Assembly: GCF_001653715.1 (NCBI RefSeq)
Contig: NZ_LWHQ01000008.1
Span: 7,920 to 48,335 of the forward strand
DNA from: Methylobacterium platani
Lineage (GTDB): Bacteria > Pseudomonadota > Alphaproteobacteria > Rhizobiales > Beijerinckiaceae
Direction: 5' to 3'
Length of the DNA: 40,416 bases
Shown here one piece after another: positions 17,470 to 26,789 of the stretch (its first letter is position 1; every line of letters begins with the position of its first letter). Below the pieces are notes generated by a model. That model did not search any database. It saw only the letters and a program-made list of their open reading frames with translations, and was not told the DNA's origin. The position numbers and the translations under genes were made by a program.

Positions 17470-17522
17470 CCCGGGGATTGTCGGGTGCTCTTGAGGCGCG
17501 GTCACCCAACAATCGCCCGGGG
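17470..17522 (-). promoter_or_regulatory. Strong inverted repeat touching the tkt ribosome-binding site
   Basis: The arms CCCGGGGATTGTCGGGTG (17470-17487) and CACCCAACAATCGCCCGGGG (17503-17522) pair almost completely with one mismatch and one bulge around a 15-base loop. It lies 13 bases upstream of the tkt start; its proximal arm shares three bases with the GGGAGGGA Shine-Dalgarno (17465-17472). It could stop transcription from the acyl-CoA dehydrogenase gene or affect tkt translation. No T-run follows. Confidence 0.5.
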
Positions 17523-17586
17523 CGGAACTCAAACGAGTTTTATCCGCGCCGGGATGAGCGGGATTCACCTCCCGCTCGATTCCGCG

Positions 17587-18735
17587 TCAGGCGGCGATCA
17601 GCCCGCCCATCCGGGCGACCCGGCCGAGATGGTGGTCGGCGTCGCCGAACAGCTGGTCGATCATCGTGACCCGCTTGAAGTAGTGGCCGACGCTGTACTC
17701 CATGGTGACGCCGACGCCGCCATGGAGCTGCACCGCGCCCTGGCCGACGATGCGGCCGGAGCGGCCGATCTGGACCTTGGCGCCGGCAATCGCCCGGGCG
17801 CGCTCCTCCGCGTCGTCCTCGCCCGCCATCATGGTGGCGAGGAAGGCCATCGAGCGGGCCTGCTCCAGGGCGATGAACATCTCGGCGGCGCGGTGCTGCA
17901 GCACCTGGAACGAGCCGATCGTCACCCCGAACTGCTTGCGGGTCTTCAGGTACTCGACCGTCAGCCGGTGCATCCGGTCCATCGCGCCGACCGCCTCGGC
18001 GCAGAGCGCGGCGATCGCCTCGTCGGTGACCCGCTCGATCACCGGCAGCGCGCCGGCGGGGTCGCCGATCACCGCATCGGCCCCGACCCGGACCGAGGAC
18101 AGCGACACTTCCGCCGCCCGCAGCCCGTCCTGGGTCGGGTAGCCGCGGCGCGACACGCCCTCGGCGTTGGCCTCGACCAGGAACAGGCCGATGCCGTCGC
18201 GGTCGCGGCGCGAGCCACCGGTCCGGGCCGAGACGATCAGCCGGTCGGCGCTGTCGCCGTGCAGGACGAGCGACTTTTCCCCCTCCAGCACCCAAGCATC
18301 GCCGTCGCGCCGCGCGGTGACGCCGACGTCGTTGAGATCGTAGCGGGCCTGGCGCTCGCTCTGCGCGAAGGCGTACCGGGTCTCGCCGGCGATGAGGCCG
18401 GGGAGCCACTCGGCGCGCTGCGCGGGGCTGGCGGCGTGGCGCAGCACGCCGCCGGCGAGCACCACGGTGGCGAGGTAGGGCTCGAGCGCCAGCGCGCCGC
18501 CGAACGCCTCCATGACGATCATCGTCTCGACCGGGCCGCCGCCGATGCCGCCATCCTCCTCGGAGAACGGCACGGCCAGCAGTCCTTGCTCGGCGTAAGA
18601 TTCCCACATCGCCTTGGCGAAGCCCTCCGGCTCGCGGCCGTGGCGCTTGCGGGCCTCGAAATCGTAGCGGTCGGCCAGCAGCCGCTCGACGCTGTCCTTG
18701 AGGAGGCGCTGCTCCTCGCTCAGATCGAAATCCAT
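17587..18735 (-). CDS. Acyl-CoA dehydrogenase small subunit (PimD-like)
   Basis: A 382-residue acyl-CoA dehydrogenase. It shows the N-terminal helical domain (MDFDLSEEQRLLKDSVERLL), a beta-domain with FAQSERQARYDLNDVGVTA, and the C-terminal FAD contact VQLHGGVGVTMEYSVGHYFKR. The partner gene upstream lacks that QLHGGVG motif, so the two products likely share active sites as a heteromer, like PimC/PimD or the steroid FadE pairs. The canonical C-terminal Glu position (YEG in MCAD) is not conserved here either (DQLFGDADHH). The gene follows the large subunit by 250 bases filled with a palindromic repeat. Role: FAD-dependent alpha,beta-dehydrogenation of an acyl-CoA; chain length unknown. Confidence 0.88.
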   Translation of the reverse strand: MDFDLSEEQRLLKDSVERLLADRYDFEARKRHGREPEGFAKAMWESYAEQGLLAVPFSEEDGGIGGGPVETMIVMEAFGGALALEPYLATVVLAGGVLRHAASPAQRAEWLPGLIAGETRYAFAQSERQARYDLNDVGVTARRDGDAWVLEGEKSLVLHGDSADRLIVSARTGGSRRDRDGIGLFLVEANAEGVSRRGYPTQDGLRAAEVSLSSVRVGADAVIGDPAGALPVIERVTDEAIAALCAEAVGAMDRMHRLTVEYLKTRKQFGVTIGSFQVLQHRAAEMFIALEQARSMAFLATMMAGEDDAEERARAIAGAKVQIGRSGRIVGQGAVQLHGGVGVTMEYSVGHYFKRVTMIDQLFGDADHHLGRVARMGGLIAA

Positions 18736-18790
18736 CGACGTGTTCCCGGTCGGTCTTGAGGCCGGCAGCGCGGCCGAAATGTCTGGCTCG

Positions 18791-18967
18791 CTCCCTTTCC
18801 CGGACGATTGAAGCGAAGCGGAAGGAGATCCGGGATCCAGCAGGGACAGTGCTGCGAAGCAGCTCTGCCTTTTGCAACGTCGCAAACAGACGGACGCTTC
18901 GCGACTTCTTGTGCTGGATCCCGGGTCGCATTCCGCTGTCGCTGCATGCGCCCGGGAAAGGGGGGAG
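18791..18967. repeat. About 177-bp imperfect palindromic intergenic element
   Basis: Outer arms CTCCCTTTCCCGGACG...GATCCGGGATCCAGCA (from 18791) and their imperfect complement ending about 18967 enclose an inner part with GCTGCGAAGCAGC and TTTGCAACGTCGC. It occupies most of the gap between the large and small dehydrogenase genes. No coding potential is convincing there. It differs in sequence from the elements at 15251 and 20293 but has the same architecture. Confidence 0.65.
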
Positions 18968-18985
18968 TGGAGGAAGCCCCGGGGC

Positions 18986-20194
18986 TCAGAGCCCGAGGAT
19001 CGCCTTCGCGATGATGTTCTTCTGGATCTCGTTCGAGCCGCCGTAGATCGAGATCTTGCGCCAGTTGAAGTAGGTCGGCGCGGCCGGGCCGGCCCAGTCG
19101 GGGCCGACCGGCGGCTCGTTGCTCAAGTGGTCGTCGCCCTCGTCCTCGGCCGCGTAAGGCAGGGCGTAGGGCCCGACGACCTCCAGCAGCAGCTCCGTCG
19201 TCGCCTGCTGGATCTCCGAGCCCTTGATCTTGAGGATCGAGGAGGCCGGATCCGGCTTGCCCTTCTCGCGGGTGCGCTCGGCGGCGACCACGCGCAGCTG
19301 CGTCATCTCCAGCGCCTTCAGTTCGATCTCGAGCGCCGCCAGCTTCTCGCGGAAGCGCGGGTTCTCGAGGATCGGCGTGTCGCCGACCCGCTCGATCGCC
19401 GCCAGCTCCTTCAGGCGCCGGATGCGCTGCTTCGAGACGCCGACCCGGGCGATGTTGGTGCGCTCGTTGCCGAGCAGGAACTTGGCGTAGTCCCAGCCCT
19501 TGTTCTCCTGGCCGACCAGGTTCTCGACCGGCACCTTGACGTCGTCGAAGAAGACCTCGTTGACCTCGTGCCCGCCGTCGATGGTCTGGATCGGCCGCAC
19601 GGTGATGCCCGGCGTCTTCATGTCGATGAGGAGGAAGCTGATGCCCTCCTGCTTCTTCACGGTCGCGTCGGTGCGCACGAGGCAGAAGATCCAGTCGGCG
19701 TACTGACCGAGCGTGGTCCAGGTCTTCTGGCCGTTGACGACGTAAGTATCGCCCTCGCGCACGGCCTTGGTCTTGAGCGAGGCGAGGTCGGAGCCGGAGC
19801 CAGGCTCGGAGAAGCCCTGGCACCACCAGTCGTCGATGTTGGCGATGCGGGGCAGGAAGTGCTTCTTCTGCGCCTCGTTGCCGAACTGGGCGATGACCGG
19901 CCCGACCATGTAGACGCCGAACTGCAGCGGCGACGGCGCCGGGAAGCTCTGGAGCTCGTCGAGGAAGATGTACTGGCGCACCGGGTCCCAGCCGGTGCCG
20001 CCCCACTCGACGGGCCAGTTCGGCACCGCCCAGCCCTTCTTGTTGAGGATCTTCTGCCAGGTGACGATGTCGTCCTTCGACGGGTGGCGCCCGTCGATCA
20101 TCTTCTGGCGGATCTCCTGCGGCAGATTTTCCTGGAAGAAGGTGCGGACTTCCTGGCGGAAGGCGCGCTCCTCGGGGGTGAAGCGAAGGTCCAT
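18986..20194 (-). CDS. Acyl-CoA dehydrogenase large subunit (PimC-like)
   Basis: A 402-residue acyl-CoA dehydrogenase with N-terminal helices, the FAD/substrate segment WWCQGFSEPGSGSDLASLKTKA and a beta domain with NGQKTWTTLGQYADW. It ends IYGGSNEIQKNIIAKAILGL, where Gly stands at the place of the catalytic Glu of MCAD-type enzymes (YEG). A candidate base is Glu244 in LLGNERTNIA, which lines up with the helix-G Glu of isovaleryl- and long-chain acyl-CoA dehydrogenases. The GGxG motif of the C-terminal domain is missing and is supplied by the adjacent small subunit. Features match the PimC type of large subunit. It lies between the hydratase/dehydrogenase gene and the small subunit gene. Confidence 0.9.
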   Translation of the reverse strand: MDLRFTPEERAFRQEVRTFFQENLPQEIRQKMIDGRHPSKDDIVTWQKILNKKGWAVPNWPVEWGGTGWDPVRQYIFLDELQSFPAPSPLQFGVYMVGPVIAQFGNEAQKKHFLPRIANIDDWWCQGFSEPGSGSDLASLKTKAVREGDTYVVNGQKTWTTLGQYADWIFCLVRTDATVKKQEGISFLLIDMKTPGITVRPIQTIDGGHEVNEVFFDDVKVPVENLVGQENKGWDYAKFLLGNERTNIARVGVSKQRIRRLKELAAIERVGDTPILENPRFREKLAALEIELKALEMTQLRVVAAERTREKGKPDPASSILKIKGSEIQQATTELLLEVVGPYALPYAAEDEGDDHLSNEPPVGPDWAGPAAPTYFNWRKISIYGGSNEIQKNIIAKAILGL

Positions 20195-20292
20195 GGCTGC
20201 CTCCTGAACGATTTATTGTCTTGAATCTATTCGCTCGACGTCCAAACCCTCCCCCGCAAAGGGCAGGGCTGTCCGGGGAAAAGAGTGGCGCG

Positions 20293-20443
20293 CCTCCCCT
20301 CTCCCGTGTGGGAGAGGGGTTGGGGGTGAGGGTGACACGCTTCAGTGTGAGGCATTGAGCGTTGTGCTGGCAGCGGGACGGTTCAGCATCTTGCGGAACC
20401 GTGTCACCCTCACCCCTACCCCTCTCCCACTCGGGAGAGGGGA
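20293..20443. repeat. Palindromic CTCTCCC/GGGAGAGG intergenic element
   Basis: The 308-base gap 20195-20502 has no gene. Its centre is an inverted repeat: the left arm (20293-20339) carries CCCCTCTCCCGTGTGGGAG followed by GGGGTGAGGGTGACACG, and the right arm (20400-20441) carries CGTGTCACCCTCACCCC followed by the matching hairpin. Each arm is itself a small hairpin. The centre holds ACGGTTCAGCATC...GGAACCGT. A related copy is at 34104-34256 and a fragment at 1-20. Confidence 0.7.
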
Positions 20444-20502
20444 TCCTGCGCTTGATTCTACCCCCATACAGCCCTGCGCAGAGGGAGGAGGGTTCGGACG
20501 CC

Positions 20503-22593
20503 CTACAAGTCCTTGAAGCCCTTGCCCTCGGACGCCAGCCGTTCCAGCAGGGCCGCCGGCTTGAACGCATCGCCGTACTCGGCCTGGTAGGCGCGCAGGC
20601 GCTCCAGCACCTTCGGCAGGCCGATCGTATCGGCCCAGAACATCGGGCCGCCGCGATAGACCGGCCAGCCGTAGCCGTTGATCCACACGATATCGATGTC
20701 CGAGGCCCGGATCGCCTTGCCCTCCTCGAGGATCTTCGCGCCCTCGTTGACCATCGGGTAGAGGGTCCGCTCCAGGATCTCCTGGTCGGTCGCATCGCGC
20801 CGCTTCACGCCCTGGCGCTCGGCGACGCGCGCGATGATCTCCTCGGTGACCTCGGAGGGCGTCGCCTTGCGCTTGGCGTCGTAGTCGTAGAAGCCGGCGC
20901 CGGTCTTCTGGCCGCGGCGATCCTGCTCGCACAGGAGGTCGCGCACGCTCTCGGACTTGTTGGTCTCCCGGCTCCAGCCGATGTCGAGGCCGGCGAGGTC
21001 GCTCATCGTGAACGGGCCCATCGGCAGGCCGAAATCGTGGATCACCCGGTCGACGTCCCAGGGGGTGACGCCCTCCAGGATCAGGCGGTTCGCCTCGCGC
21101 TGGCGCTCGGCCAGCATGCGGTTGCCGACGAAGCCGTGGCAGACGCCGACCAGCACCGGGATCTTGCCGACCTTGCGGCCGAGCTGCATCGCGGTGGCGA
21201 TGACGTCCTTGGCGGTCTTCTCGCCGCGCACGACCTCCAAGAGGCGCATGACGTTGGCCGGCGAGAAGAAGTGCATGCCGATCACGTCGGCCGGCCGGTT
21301 CGTCATCGCCGCGATCGCGTCGATGTCGAGGTAGGAGGTGTTGGACGCGAGGATCGCGCCGGGCTTGGCGATCGTGTCGAGCTTGGAGAAGATCTCCTTC
21401 TTGATCCCCATGTCCTCGAACACGGCCTCGATGATGAGGTCGCACTCGGCGAGCTTGTCCAGCTCCAGGGTGTCGGTGAGGAGGCCCATCCGGGTCTCGA
21501 CGTCCTCAGGTCTCAGGCGGCCCTTCCTGGCGGTGTTCTCGTAGTTGGTGCGGATGGTCTTGAGGCCGCGATCGAGCGCCTCGCGCTTCGTCTCGACGAT
21601 CGTCACCGGGATGCCGGCGTTGAGGAAATTCATCGAGATGCCGCCGCCCATCGTGCCGGCGCCGATCACGCCGACGCGGGCGATCGGGCGGGCGGGCGTG
21701 TCGTCGGGCACGTCCGGGATCTTGGCGGCCTGGCGCTCGGCGAAGAACACGTAGCGCTGCGCCGCCGACTGGGTGCCGGAGACGAGCTTCTGGAATTCCG
21801 CCCGCTCGAAGGCCAGCCCCTCGTCGAAGGGCAGCCGGCAGGCGGCCTCGATGCAGGCGATGCAGGCTTCCGGCGCCTCGAAGCCGCGGGTCTTGCGGGC
21901 ATTCTCCTGGCGGAACTCCGCGAACAGGCCCGGATTCTCGCGGCTCTCCGCGATCTTGTCGTCGCGGTCGCGGATCTTCAGGAGCGGCCGGCCCTCCGCC
22001 ACCATCCGCTCGGCGAAAGCGACCGCGTGGGCGCGCAAGCCCTCCTCCGGCGCCAGCTCGTCGACGAGGCCCATGCCGGACGCCGCCTTGGCGCCGATCG
22101 GCGAGCCGCCGACGATGACGTCGAGGGCCTTGCGCGGGCCCACGACCCGCGGCAGGCGCTGGGTGCCGCCCGCCCCCGGCAGGATGCCGAGCTTGACCTC
22201 CGGCAGGCCGACCTTGGCCGAGGACACCGCCACCCGGTAGTGGCAGGCGAGCGCTGTCTCGAGCCCGCCGCCGAGCGCGTTGCCGTGGATCGCCGCGACG
22301 ACGGGCTTCAACGAGGCCTCGATGCGGTTGAGGAGGTCGGGCAGGCTGATGCCGCTCTGCGGCTTGCCGAACTCGGTGATGTCGGCGCCCGCCGAGAACA
22401 TCCGGCCGCCGCCGATCAGCACGATCGCCTTGACGGCGGAATCGGCCTCCGCCGCCTCGAGCGCCGCCAGGATGCCCTGGCGGAGCGCGGTGCCGAGCGC
22501 GTTGACCGGGCCGGATTGCAGCGTCAGCACCGCGACCGCGCCCTCGCGCGCGGTCGAGACGACGTTGTCGTTTGCGTTCACGTCTTGAGCCAT
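20503..22593 (-). CDS. Fused enoyl-CoA hydratase / 3-hydroxyacyl-CoA dehydrogenase (PimF/FadJ-like)
   Basis: A 696-residue bifunctional beta-oxidation protein. Residues 1-200 are a crotonase domain with [19 protein letters not shown] and [22 protein letters not shown], which hold the two catalytic Glu. From about residue 300 a Rossmann domain begins with [21 protein letters not shown] (NAD), then the dehydrogenase motif [18 protein letters not shown] with the catalytic His, and two C-terminal helical domains ([33 protein letters not shown]). It hydrates trans-2-enoyl-CoA and oxidises the L-3-hydroxyacyl-CoA. The ATG at 22593 starts the crotonase fold; the frame is open further up into the thiolase gene but that is not protein. 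It follows the thiolase gene by 77 bases. Confidence 0.93.
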   Translation of the reverse strand: MAQDVNANDNVVSTAREGAVAVLTLQSGPVNALGTALRQGILAALEAAEADSAVKAIVLIGGGRMFSAGADITEFGKPQSGISLPDLLNRIEASLKPVVAAIHGNALGGGLETALACHYRVAVSSAKVGLPEVKLGILPGAGGTQRLPRVVGPRKALDVIVGGSPIGAKAASGMGLVDELAPEEGLRAHAVAFAERMVAEGRPLLKIRDRDDKIAESRENPGLFAEFRQENARKTRGFEAPEACIACIEAACRLPFDEGLAFERAEFQKLVSGTQSAAQRYVFFAERQAAKIPDVPDDTPARPIARVGVIGAGTMGGGISMNFLNAGIPVTIVETKREALDRGLKTIRTNYENTARKGRLRPEDVETRMGLLTDTLELDKLAECDLIIEAVFEDMGIKKEIFSKLDTIAKPGAILASNTSYLDIDAIAAMTNRPADVIGMHFFSPANVMRLLEVVRGEKTAKDVIATAMQLGRKVGKIPVLVGVCHGFVGNRMLAERQREANRLILEGVTPWDVDRVIHDFGLPMGPFTMSDLAGLDIGWSRETNKSESVRDLLCEQDRRGQKTGAGFYDYDAKRKATPSEVTEEIIARVAERQGVKRRDATDQEILERTLYPMVNEGAKILEEGKAIRASDIDIVWINGYGWPVYRGGPMFWADTIGLPKVLERLRAYQAEYGDAFKPAALLERLASEGKGFKDL

Positions 22594-22670
22594 CGTCGGC
22601 TTCGTCCCTCTGCCGGCGTCCTCCGGGCGCCTCTTGCCGGGCGCCGTCACGAGCCGGGATGGTGGCAGGT

Positions 22671-23873
22671 TCAGTAGATCTCGAACAGGCCCGCGGCGCC
22701 CATGCCGCCGCCGACGCACATCGTCACGACGCCATACTTGGCGCCGCGGCGCCGGCCTTCCAGCAGGATGTGCCCGGTCATCCGCGCGCCCGACATGCCG
22801 TAGGGATGCCCGATCGAGATCGCGCCGCCGTTGACGTTCAGGCGCTCGTCCGGGATGCCGAGCCGGTCGCGGCAATAGAGCACCTGGCTGGCGAAGGCCT
22901 CGTTCAGCTCCCAGAGATCGATGTCGTCGACCGTGAGGCCGTGCTGCTTGAGGAGCTTGGGCACCGCGAAGACCGGGCCGATGCCCATCTCGTCCGGGTT
23001 GCAGCCGGCGACCGCCATGCCGCGATAGGCGCCGAGGGGTTGCAGGCCCCGGCGCGCGGCCTCGCCGGCCTCCATCAGCACCACCGCCGCCGCGCCATCC
23101 GAGAGCTGGCTGGCATTGCCGGCGGTGATGAACCGGCCTTCCTTGATCCGCTGCCCGTCCTTGAAGACGGGCTTCAGGCCCTGCAGGTCCTCGAGCCTGG
23201 TCTGCGGCCGGTTGCCCTCGTCCTGGCTTAGGGTCACGTCCTTGTGCGAGACCGCGCCGGTCGCCTTGTCGACGACGGCCATGCGGGCGGCCATCGGCAC
23301 GATCTCGTCGGCGAACAGGTTCTCTCCTTGCGCCCGGGCGGTGCGCTGCTGCGATTGCAGGGCGTAGGCGTCCTGCGCCTCGCGGCCGATGCCGTACCGC
23401 TCGGCGACGGTCTCGGCGGTCTCGATCATCGTCATGTAGATCGCCGGGATGCGCTCGACGAGCCACGGATCCTGGGCGCGGAAGCGGTTGGCCTTGTCGT
23501 TCTGGACGAGCGAGACCGATTCGAGGCCGCCGCCCACCGCGACGTCGAGCCCGTCGGTGATGATCTCCTTCGCCGCGGTGGCGATCGCCATCAGGCCCGA
23601 CGCGCATTGCCGGTCGAGGCTCATGCCGGCCACCGTCTCGGGGAGCCCGGCGCGGAGCGCCGCCTGGCGGGCGATGTTGCCGCCGGTCGAGCCCTGCTGG
23701 AGCGCGGCCCCCATCACCACGTCGCCGATCTCGGCCGGGTCGATGCCGGCGCGCTGCACCGCGTGCGCGATGGCGTGGCCGCCCAGCGCCTGGGCCTGCG
23801 TGTCGTTGAACGCGCCCCGGTAGGCCTTGCCGATGGGGGTGCGCGCGGTGGCGACGATGACGGCTTCCCGCAT
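22671..23873 (-). CDS. Acetyl-CoA acyltransferase (thiolase, PimB-like)
   Basis: A 400-residue thiolase. The acyl-binding Cys90 lies in [13 protein letters not shown], the second active site His in [17 protein letters not shown], and the proton-transfer Cys in [21 protein letters not shown] ([11 protein letters not shown]) is also present. Length and motifs fit a degradative thiolase that cleaves 3-ketoacyl-CoA to acetyl-CoA. It is the first gene of the minus-strand beta-oxidation cluster and diverges from the SDR gene. As the last catalytic step of the round, its co-location with the hydratase/dehydrogenase is expected. Confidence 0.94.
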   Translation of the reverse strand: MREAVIVATARTPIGKAYRGAFNDTQAQALGGHAIAHAVQRAGIDPAEIGDVVMGAALQQGSTGGNIARQAALRAGLPETVAGMSLDRQCASGLMAIATAAKEIITDGLDVAVGGGLESVSLVQNDKANRFRAQDPWLVERIPAIYMTMIETAETVAERYGIGREAQDAYALQSQQRTARAQGENLFADEIVPMAARMAVVDKATGAVSHKDVTLSQDEGNRPQTRLEDLQGLKPVFKDGQRIKEGRFITAGNASQLSDGAAAVVLMEAGEAARRGLQPLGAYRGMAVAGCNPDEMGIGPVFAVPKLLKQHGLTVDDIDLWELNEAFASQVLYCRDRLGIPDERLNVNGGAISIGHPYGMSGARMTGHILLEGRRRGAKYGVVTMCVGGGMGAAGLFEIY

Positions 23874-24118
23874 CTTTCGGTTTCCTCCGACGACCCCGTC
23901 CGCCGCTCACGGGCGGGGCGGGGCTCTGCCTCATTATCGTGGATTGGGTATGGAGCCGCAAGAGCCCCGAAACCCGGGCCGGAGCGAGGGGCGATGCCCT
24001 CGATCCGCCCTCGCCACGGCCGCGTTTTCGAAAACACGGCTTGCTTAATCGTCATACAGGGCTAAGGTCGCCTCAAAAGCAAGGCCTGTTTTGGCAGCGC
24101 CGACAGGGAGGACGCCCC
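23874..24118. promoter_or_regulatory. Divergent control region between thiolase and SDR genes
   Basis: The 245 bases between the divergent starts must carry both promoters. The part near 24030-24065 is less GC-rich (GCTTGCTTAATCGTCATAC) and is a plausible promoter zone, but no clear -35/-10 pair or palindromic operator could be picked out. No open frame here looks coding. Confidence 0.4.
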
Positions 24119-24892
24119 ATGCAGTCGCCGCTCTTCGACCTCACCGGCCGCGTCGCCATCGTGACCGGCTCGTCGCGCGGCATCGGGCGGGCCATCGCCG
24201 AGCGCCTGGCCGAGCACGGCGCGAAGGTCGTCATCTCCTCGCGCAAGGCGGAGGCCTGCGCGCCGGTCGCCGACGCGATCAACGCCCGCCACGGCGAGGA
24301 GCGGGCGCACGTGATCGCGGCCAGCATCTCGTCGAAGGCCGACCTCGAGCGCGTGGCGAAGGGCACCGAGGACCGGTTCGGCCGCATCGACACGGTGGTC
24401 TGCAACGCCGCCTCGAACCCGTATTACGGGCCGATGAGCGGCATCTCGGACGACCAGTTCCGCAAGATCCTCGACAACAACGTCATCGCCAGCCACTGGC
24501 TGATCGGCTTCTGCTCGGCCGGCATGATCGAGCGGCGGGACGGGTCGATCATCCTGGTCTCGTCGGTCGGCGGCCTGAAGGGCTCGGGCGTGATCGGCGC
24601 CTACAACGTCTCGAAGGCGGCCGACTTCCAGCTTGCCCGCAACCTCGCGGTCGAGCTCGGGCCCCACAACGTGCGGGTCAACTGCATCGCGCCCGGCCTG
24701 ATCCAGACCGACTTCGCCCGCGCCCTGTGGGAGGATCCCACGTCCCGTGCCGCCTACACGGCGCGCACGCCGCTCGCCCGCATCGGCCAGCCCGACGAGA
24801 TCGCCGGTGCCGCGGTATTCCTGGCGAGCCCGGCCGGCGCCTTCATGACCGGCCAGAGCATCGTGATCGACGGCGGCCAGACCATCACGTAA
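24119..24892 (+). CDS. SDR family NAD(P)-dependent oxidoreductase
   Basis: A 257-residue classical short-chain dehydrogenase. The nucleotide loop is TGSSRGIGRAIAERL (residues about 16-30), followed by NAAS, the catalytic Ser in SIILVSSVGG and the YxxxK motif in YNVSKAADFQLARNLAVEL, then the C-terminal GQSIVIDGGQTIT. The dinucleotide preference is not clear. GGGAGG lies before the ATG. It diverges from the thiolase cluster and precedes the acyl-CoA ligase by 61 bases; such SDRs in beta-oxidation clusters often act as alternative 3-hydroxyacyl-CoA or enoyl-ester dehydrogenases, but the substrate is not shown. Confidence 0.9.
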   Translation: MQSPLFDLTGRVAIVTGSSRGIGRAIAERLAEHGAKVVISSRKAEACAPVADAINARHGEERAHVIAASISSKADLERVAKGTEDRFGRIDTVVCNAASNPYYGPMSGISDDQFRKILDNNVIASHWLIGFCSAGMIERRDGSIILVSSVGGLKGSGVIGAYNVSKAADFQLARNLAVELGPHNVRVNCIAPGLIQTDFARALWEDPTSRAAYTARTPLARIGQPDEIAGAAVFLASPAGAFMTGQSIVIDGGQTIT

Positions 24893-24953
24893 CGGTCCGT
24901 CCCCGGCCTCCCCTGCCCGCTTCCAGAGAGTCACACGAGTCACGAGCCCGCCG

Positions 24954-26678
24954 ATGACCGAGCCGACGACCGCACCGTCCTGGCCCGCACTCTCCCTCGC
25001 CGAGGCGACCGCGCGGCTGACCGCGCCGGGCGCGCCCTTCGCCATCGCCGAGATCCCGATCCGCGGCGTGCCGACCCGGATCTGGGCCGGCGCGCCGCTG
25101 ACCTTGCGCGACATCTTCGTGGCCGGACGGGTGCACGGAGCCAAGACCTTCCTGGTCTACGAGGACGACCGGGCGAGCTTCGAGGCGTTCGGCCGCGCCG
25201 CCCTGGCGCTCGCCGGCGACCTGGTCCGCGGCGGCGTCCGGCCGGGGGACCGGGTGGCGATCGCGATGCGCAACCTGCCGGAATGGCCGGTGGCGTTCTT
25301 CGCCGCGATCCTCGCCGGTGCGGTGGCGACGCCGCTCAACGCCTGGTGGACCGGCCCCGAGCTCGACCACGGCTTCATCGATTCCGGCGCGTCCGTCGCC
25401 ATCGTCGACGAGGAGCGCTGGGCCCGCATCGCCGAGCGCCGCGCCGCCTACCCGGCCCTGCGCCGGGTGCTGATCGCCCGCGCGCCGGCCGCCCCCGGCA
25501 CCGAGAGCCTGACCGACCTCATCGGCCCGGTCTCCGCCTGGGCCGATCTGCCCGAGGGCCGCCTGCCGGAGGTCGCGATCGGCCCGGAGGACGTCGCCAC
25601 CCTGTTCTACACCTCGGGCACCACCGGCCGCTCGAAGGGGGCGATCGGCACCCAGCGCGCCGGCGCCAGCAACGTGATGGCGCACCCGTTCTCGGCCGCC
25701 CGCGCCTTCCTGCGCCGCGGCGAGCCGGTGCCGGTGCCCGACCCCGCCGCGCCCCAGAAGGTGGCGCTGCTCTCGATCCCGCTGTTCCACGTCACCGGCT
25801 GCTTCGCCACCCTGGTGACCAATCTGTATCGCGGCGGGCGGCTGGTGATGATGCGCCGCTGGGACCTCGCCCGCGCGATGGCGCTGATCGAGCGCGAGCG
25901 CTGCACCAGCGCCGGCGGCGTGCCGACGATCGCGTTCCAGCTCCTCGACGGGATGGCGGCCGGCACGCACGACCTCTCCTCGCTGGAGACCATCAGCTAC
26001 GGCGGCGCCCCGGCCCCGGCCGAGCTGGTGCGGCGCCTGCGCGCCGCCTTCCCGAAGGCGCAACCGGCGACCGGCTGGGGCATGACCGAGACCACCGCCA
26101 CCTTCACCCACCACCAGGGCGAGGATTACGTCCACCGCCCCGACAGCTGCGGCCCGCCGCTGCCGGTCTGCGAGGCGAAGGCGATGGACCCGGACGGCAA
26201 CGCCCTGCCGGCCGGCGAGGTCGGGGAATTGTGGGTCAAGGGCCCGGTCGTGGTGGCGGGCTACTGGAACCGGCCGGATGCCGATGCCGAGGTGTTCCGC
26301 GACGGCTGGCTGCGCACCGGCGACCTCGCCCGGATCGACGACGAGGGTTTCATCACCATCGTCGACCGGGCCAAGGACATGCTGATCCGCGGCGGCGAGA
26401 ACATCTATTGCGGCGAGGTCGAGAGCGTCCTCTACGAGCATCCGGCGGTGGTCGACGCCGCCGTCGTCGGCCTGCCCCATCCGACGCTGGGCGAGGAGCC
26501 GGGCGCCGTGGTGGCGATCGCCCAGGGCGCGGAGGCGAGCGAGGAGGAGTTGCGGGCCTTCGTGGCGGCGCGGCTCGCGGCCTTCAAGGTGCCGGTGCGC
26601 ATCCTGCTCCACGACCAGATCCTGCCGCGCAACCCGAACGGCAAGATCCTGAAGAGCGCGCTGAAGGCGCTGTTCTGA
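24954..26678 (+). CDS. Acyl-CoA ligase (class I adenylate-forming enzyme)
   Basis: A 574-residue AMP-dependent ligase that activates a carboxylic acid with ATP and CoA. The P-loop is YTSGTTGRSKGAIG, the A5 motif TGWGMTETTATFTHH, the A7 LRTGDLARIDDEGFITIVDRAKDMLIRGGENIYCGEVE and the C-terminal Lys in LPRNPNGKILKSALK. All core motifs are intact. It probably forms an operon with the SDR and supplies acyl-CoA for the divergent cluster, as PimA does in the pimeloyl-CoA cluster of Rhodopseudomonas palustris. Whether the substrate is a fatty acid, dicarboxylic acid or another acid cannot be read from the sequence. Confidence 0.93.
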   Translation: MTEPTTAPSWPALSLAEATARLTAPGAPFAIAEIPIRGVPTRIWAGAPLTLRDIFVAGRVHGAKTFLVYEDDRASFEAFGRAALALAGDLVRGGVRPGDRVAIAMRNLPEWPVAFFAAILAGAVATPLNAWWTGPELDHGFIDSGASVAIVDEERWARIAERRAAYPALRRVLIARAPAAPGTESLTDLIGPVSAWADLPEGRLPEVAIGPEDVATLFYTSGTTGRSKGAIGTQRAGASNVMAHPFSAARAFLRRGEPVPVPDPAAPQKVALLSIPLFHVTGCFATLVTNLYRGGRLVMMRRWDLARAMALIERERCTSAGGVPTIAFQLLDGMAAGTHDLSSLETISYGGAPAPAELVRRLRAAFPKAQPATGWGMTETTATFTHHQGEDYVHRPDSCGPPLPVCEAKAMDPDGNALPAGEVGELWVKGPVVVAGYWNRPDADAEVFRDGWLRTGDLARIDDEGFITIVDRAKDMLIRGGENIYCGEVESVLYEHPAVVDAAVVGLPHPTLGEEPGAVVAIAQGAEASEEELRAFVAARLAAFKVPVRILLHDQILPRNPNGKILKSALKALF

Positions 26679-26789
26679 GCCCGGCCCCGTCCGCCGGGGC
26701 GGCGCCCGGGCTCCACAACGGCCGGCGATGCGGTAGAGAGCGGCGACCGGCCGGCCCGTTCGGCCGGATTGCCACAGGGCTGACCTGCG

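Noticed and set aside
15304..18759. Plus-strand open frame of more than 1100 codons
   Set aside because: It runs antisense to transketolase and the small dehydrogenase subunit and has shadow composition. High GC content makes stops rare in this frame.
20503..23961. Apparent fusion of the thiolase region and the hydratase/dehydrogenase in one frame
   Set aside because: The upstream part overlaps thiolase in another frame and is Arg/Pro-rich; the real protein begins at 22593.
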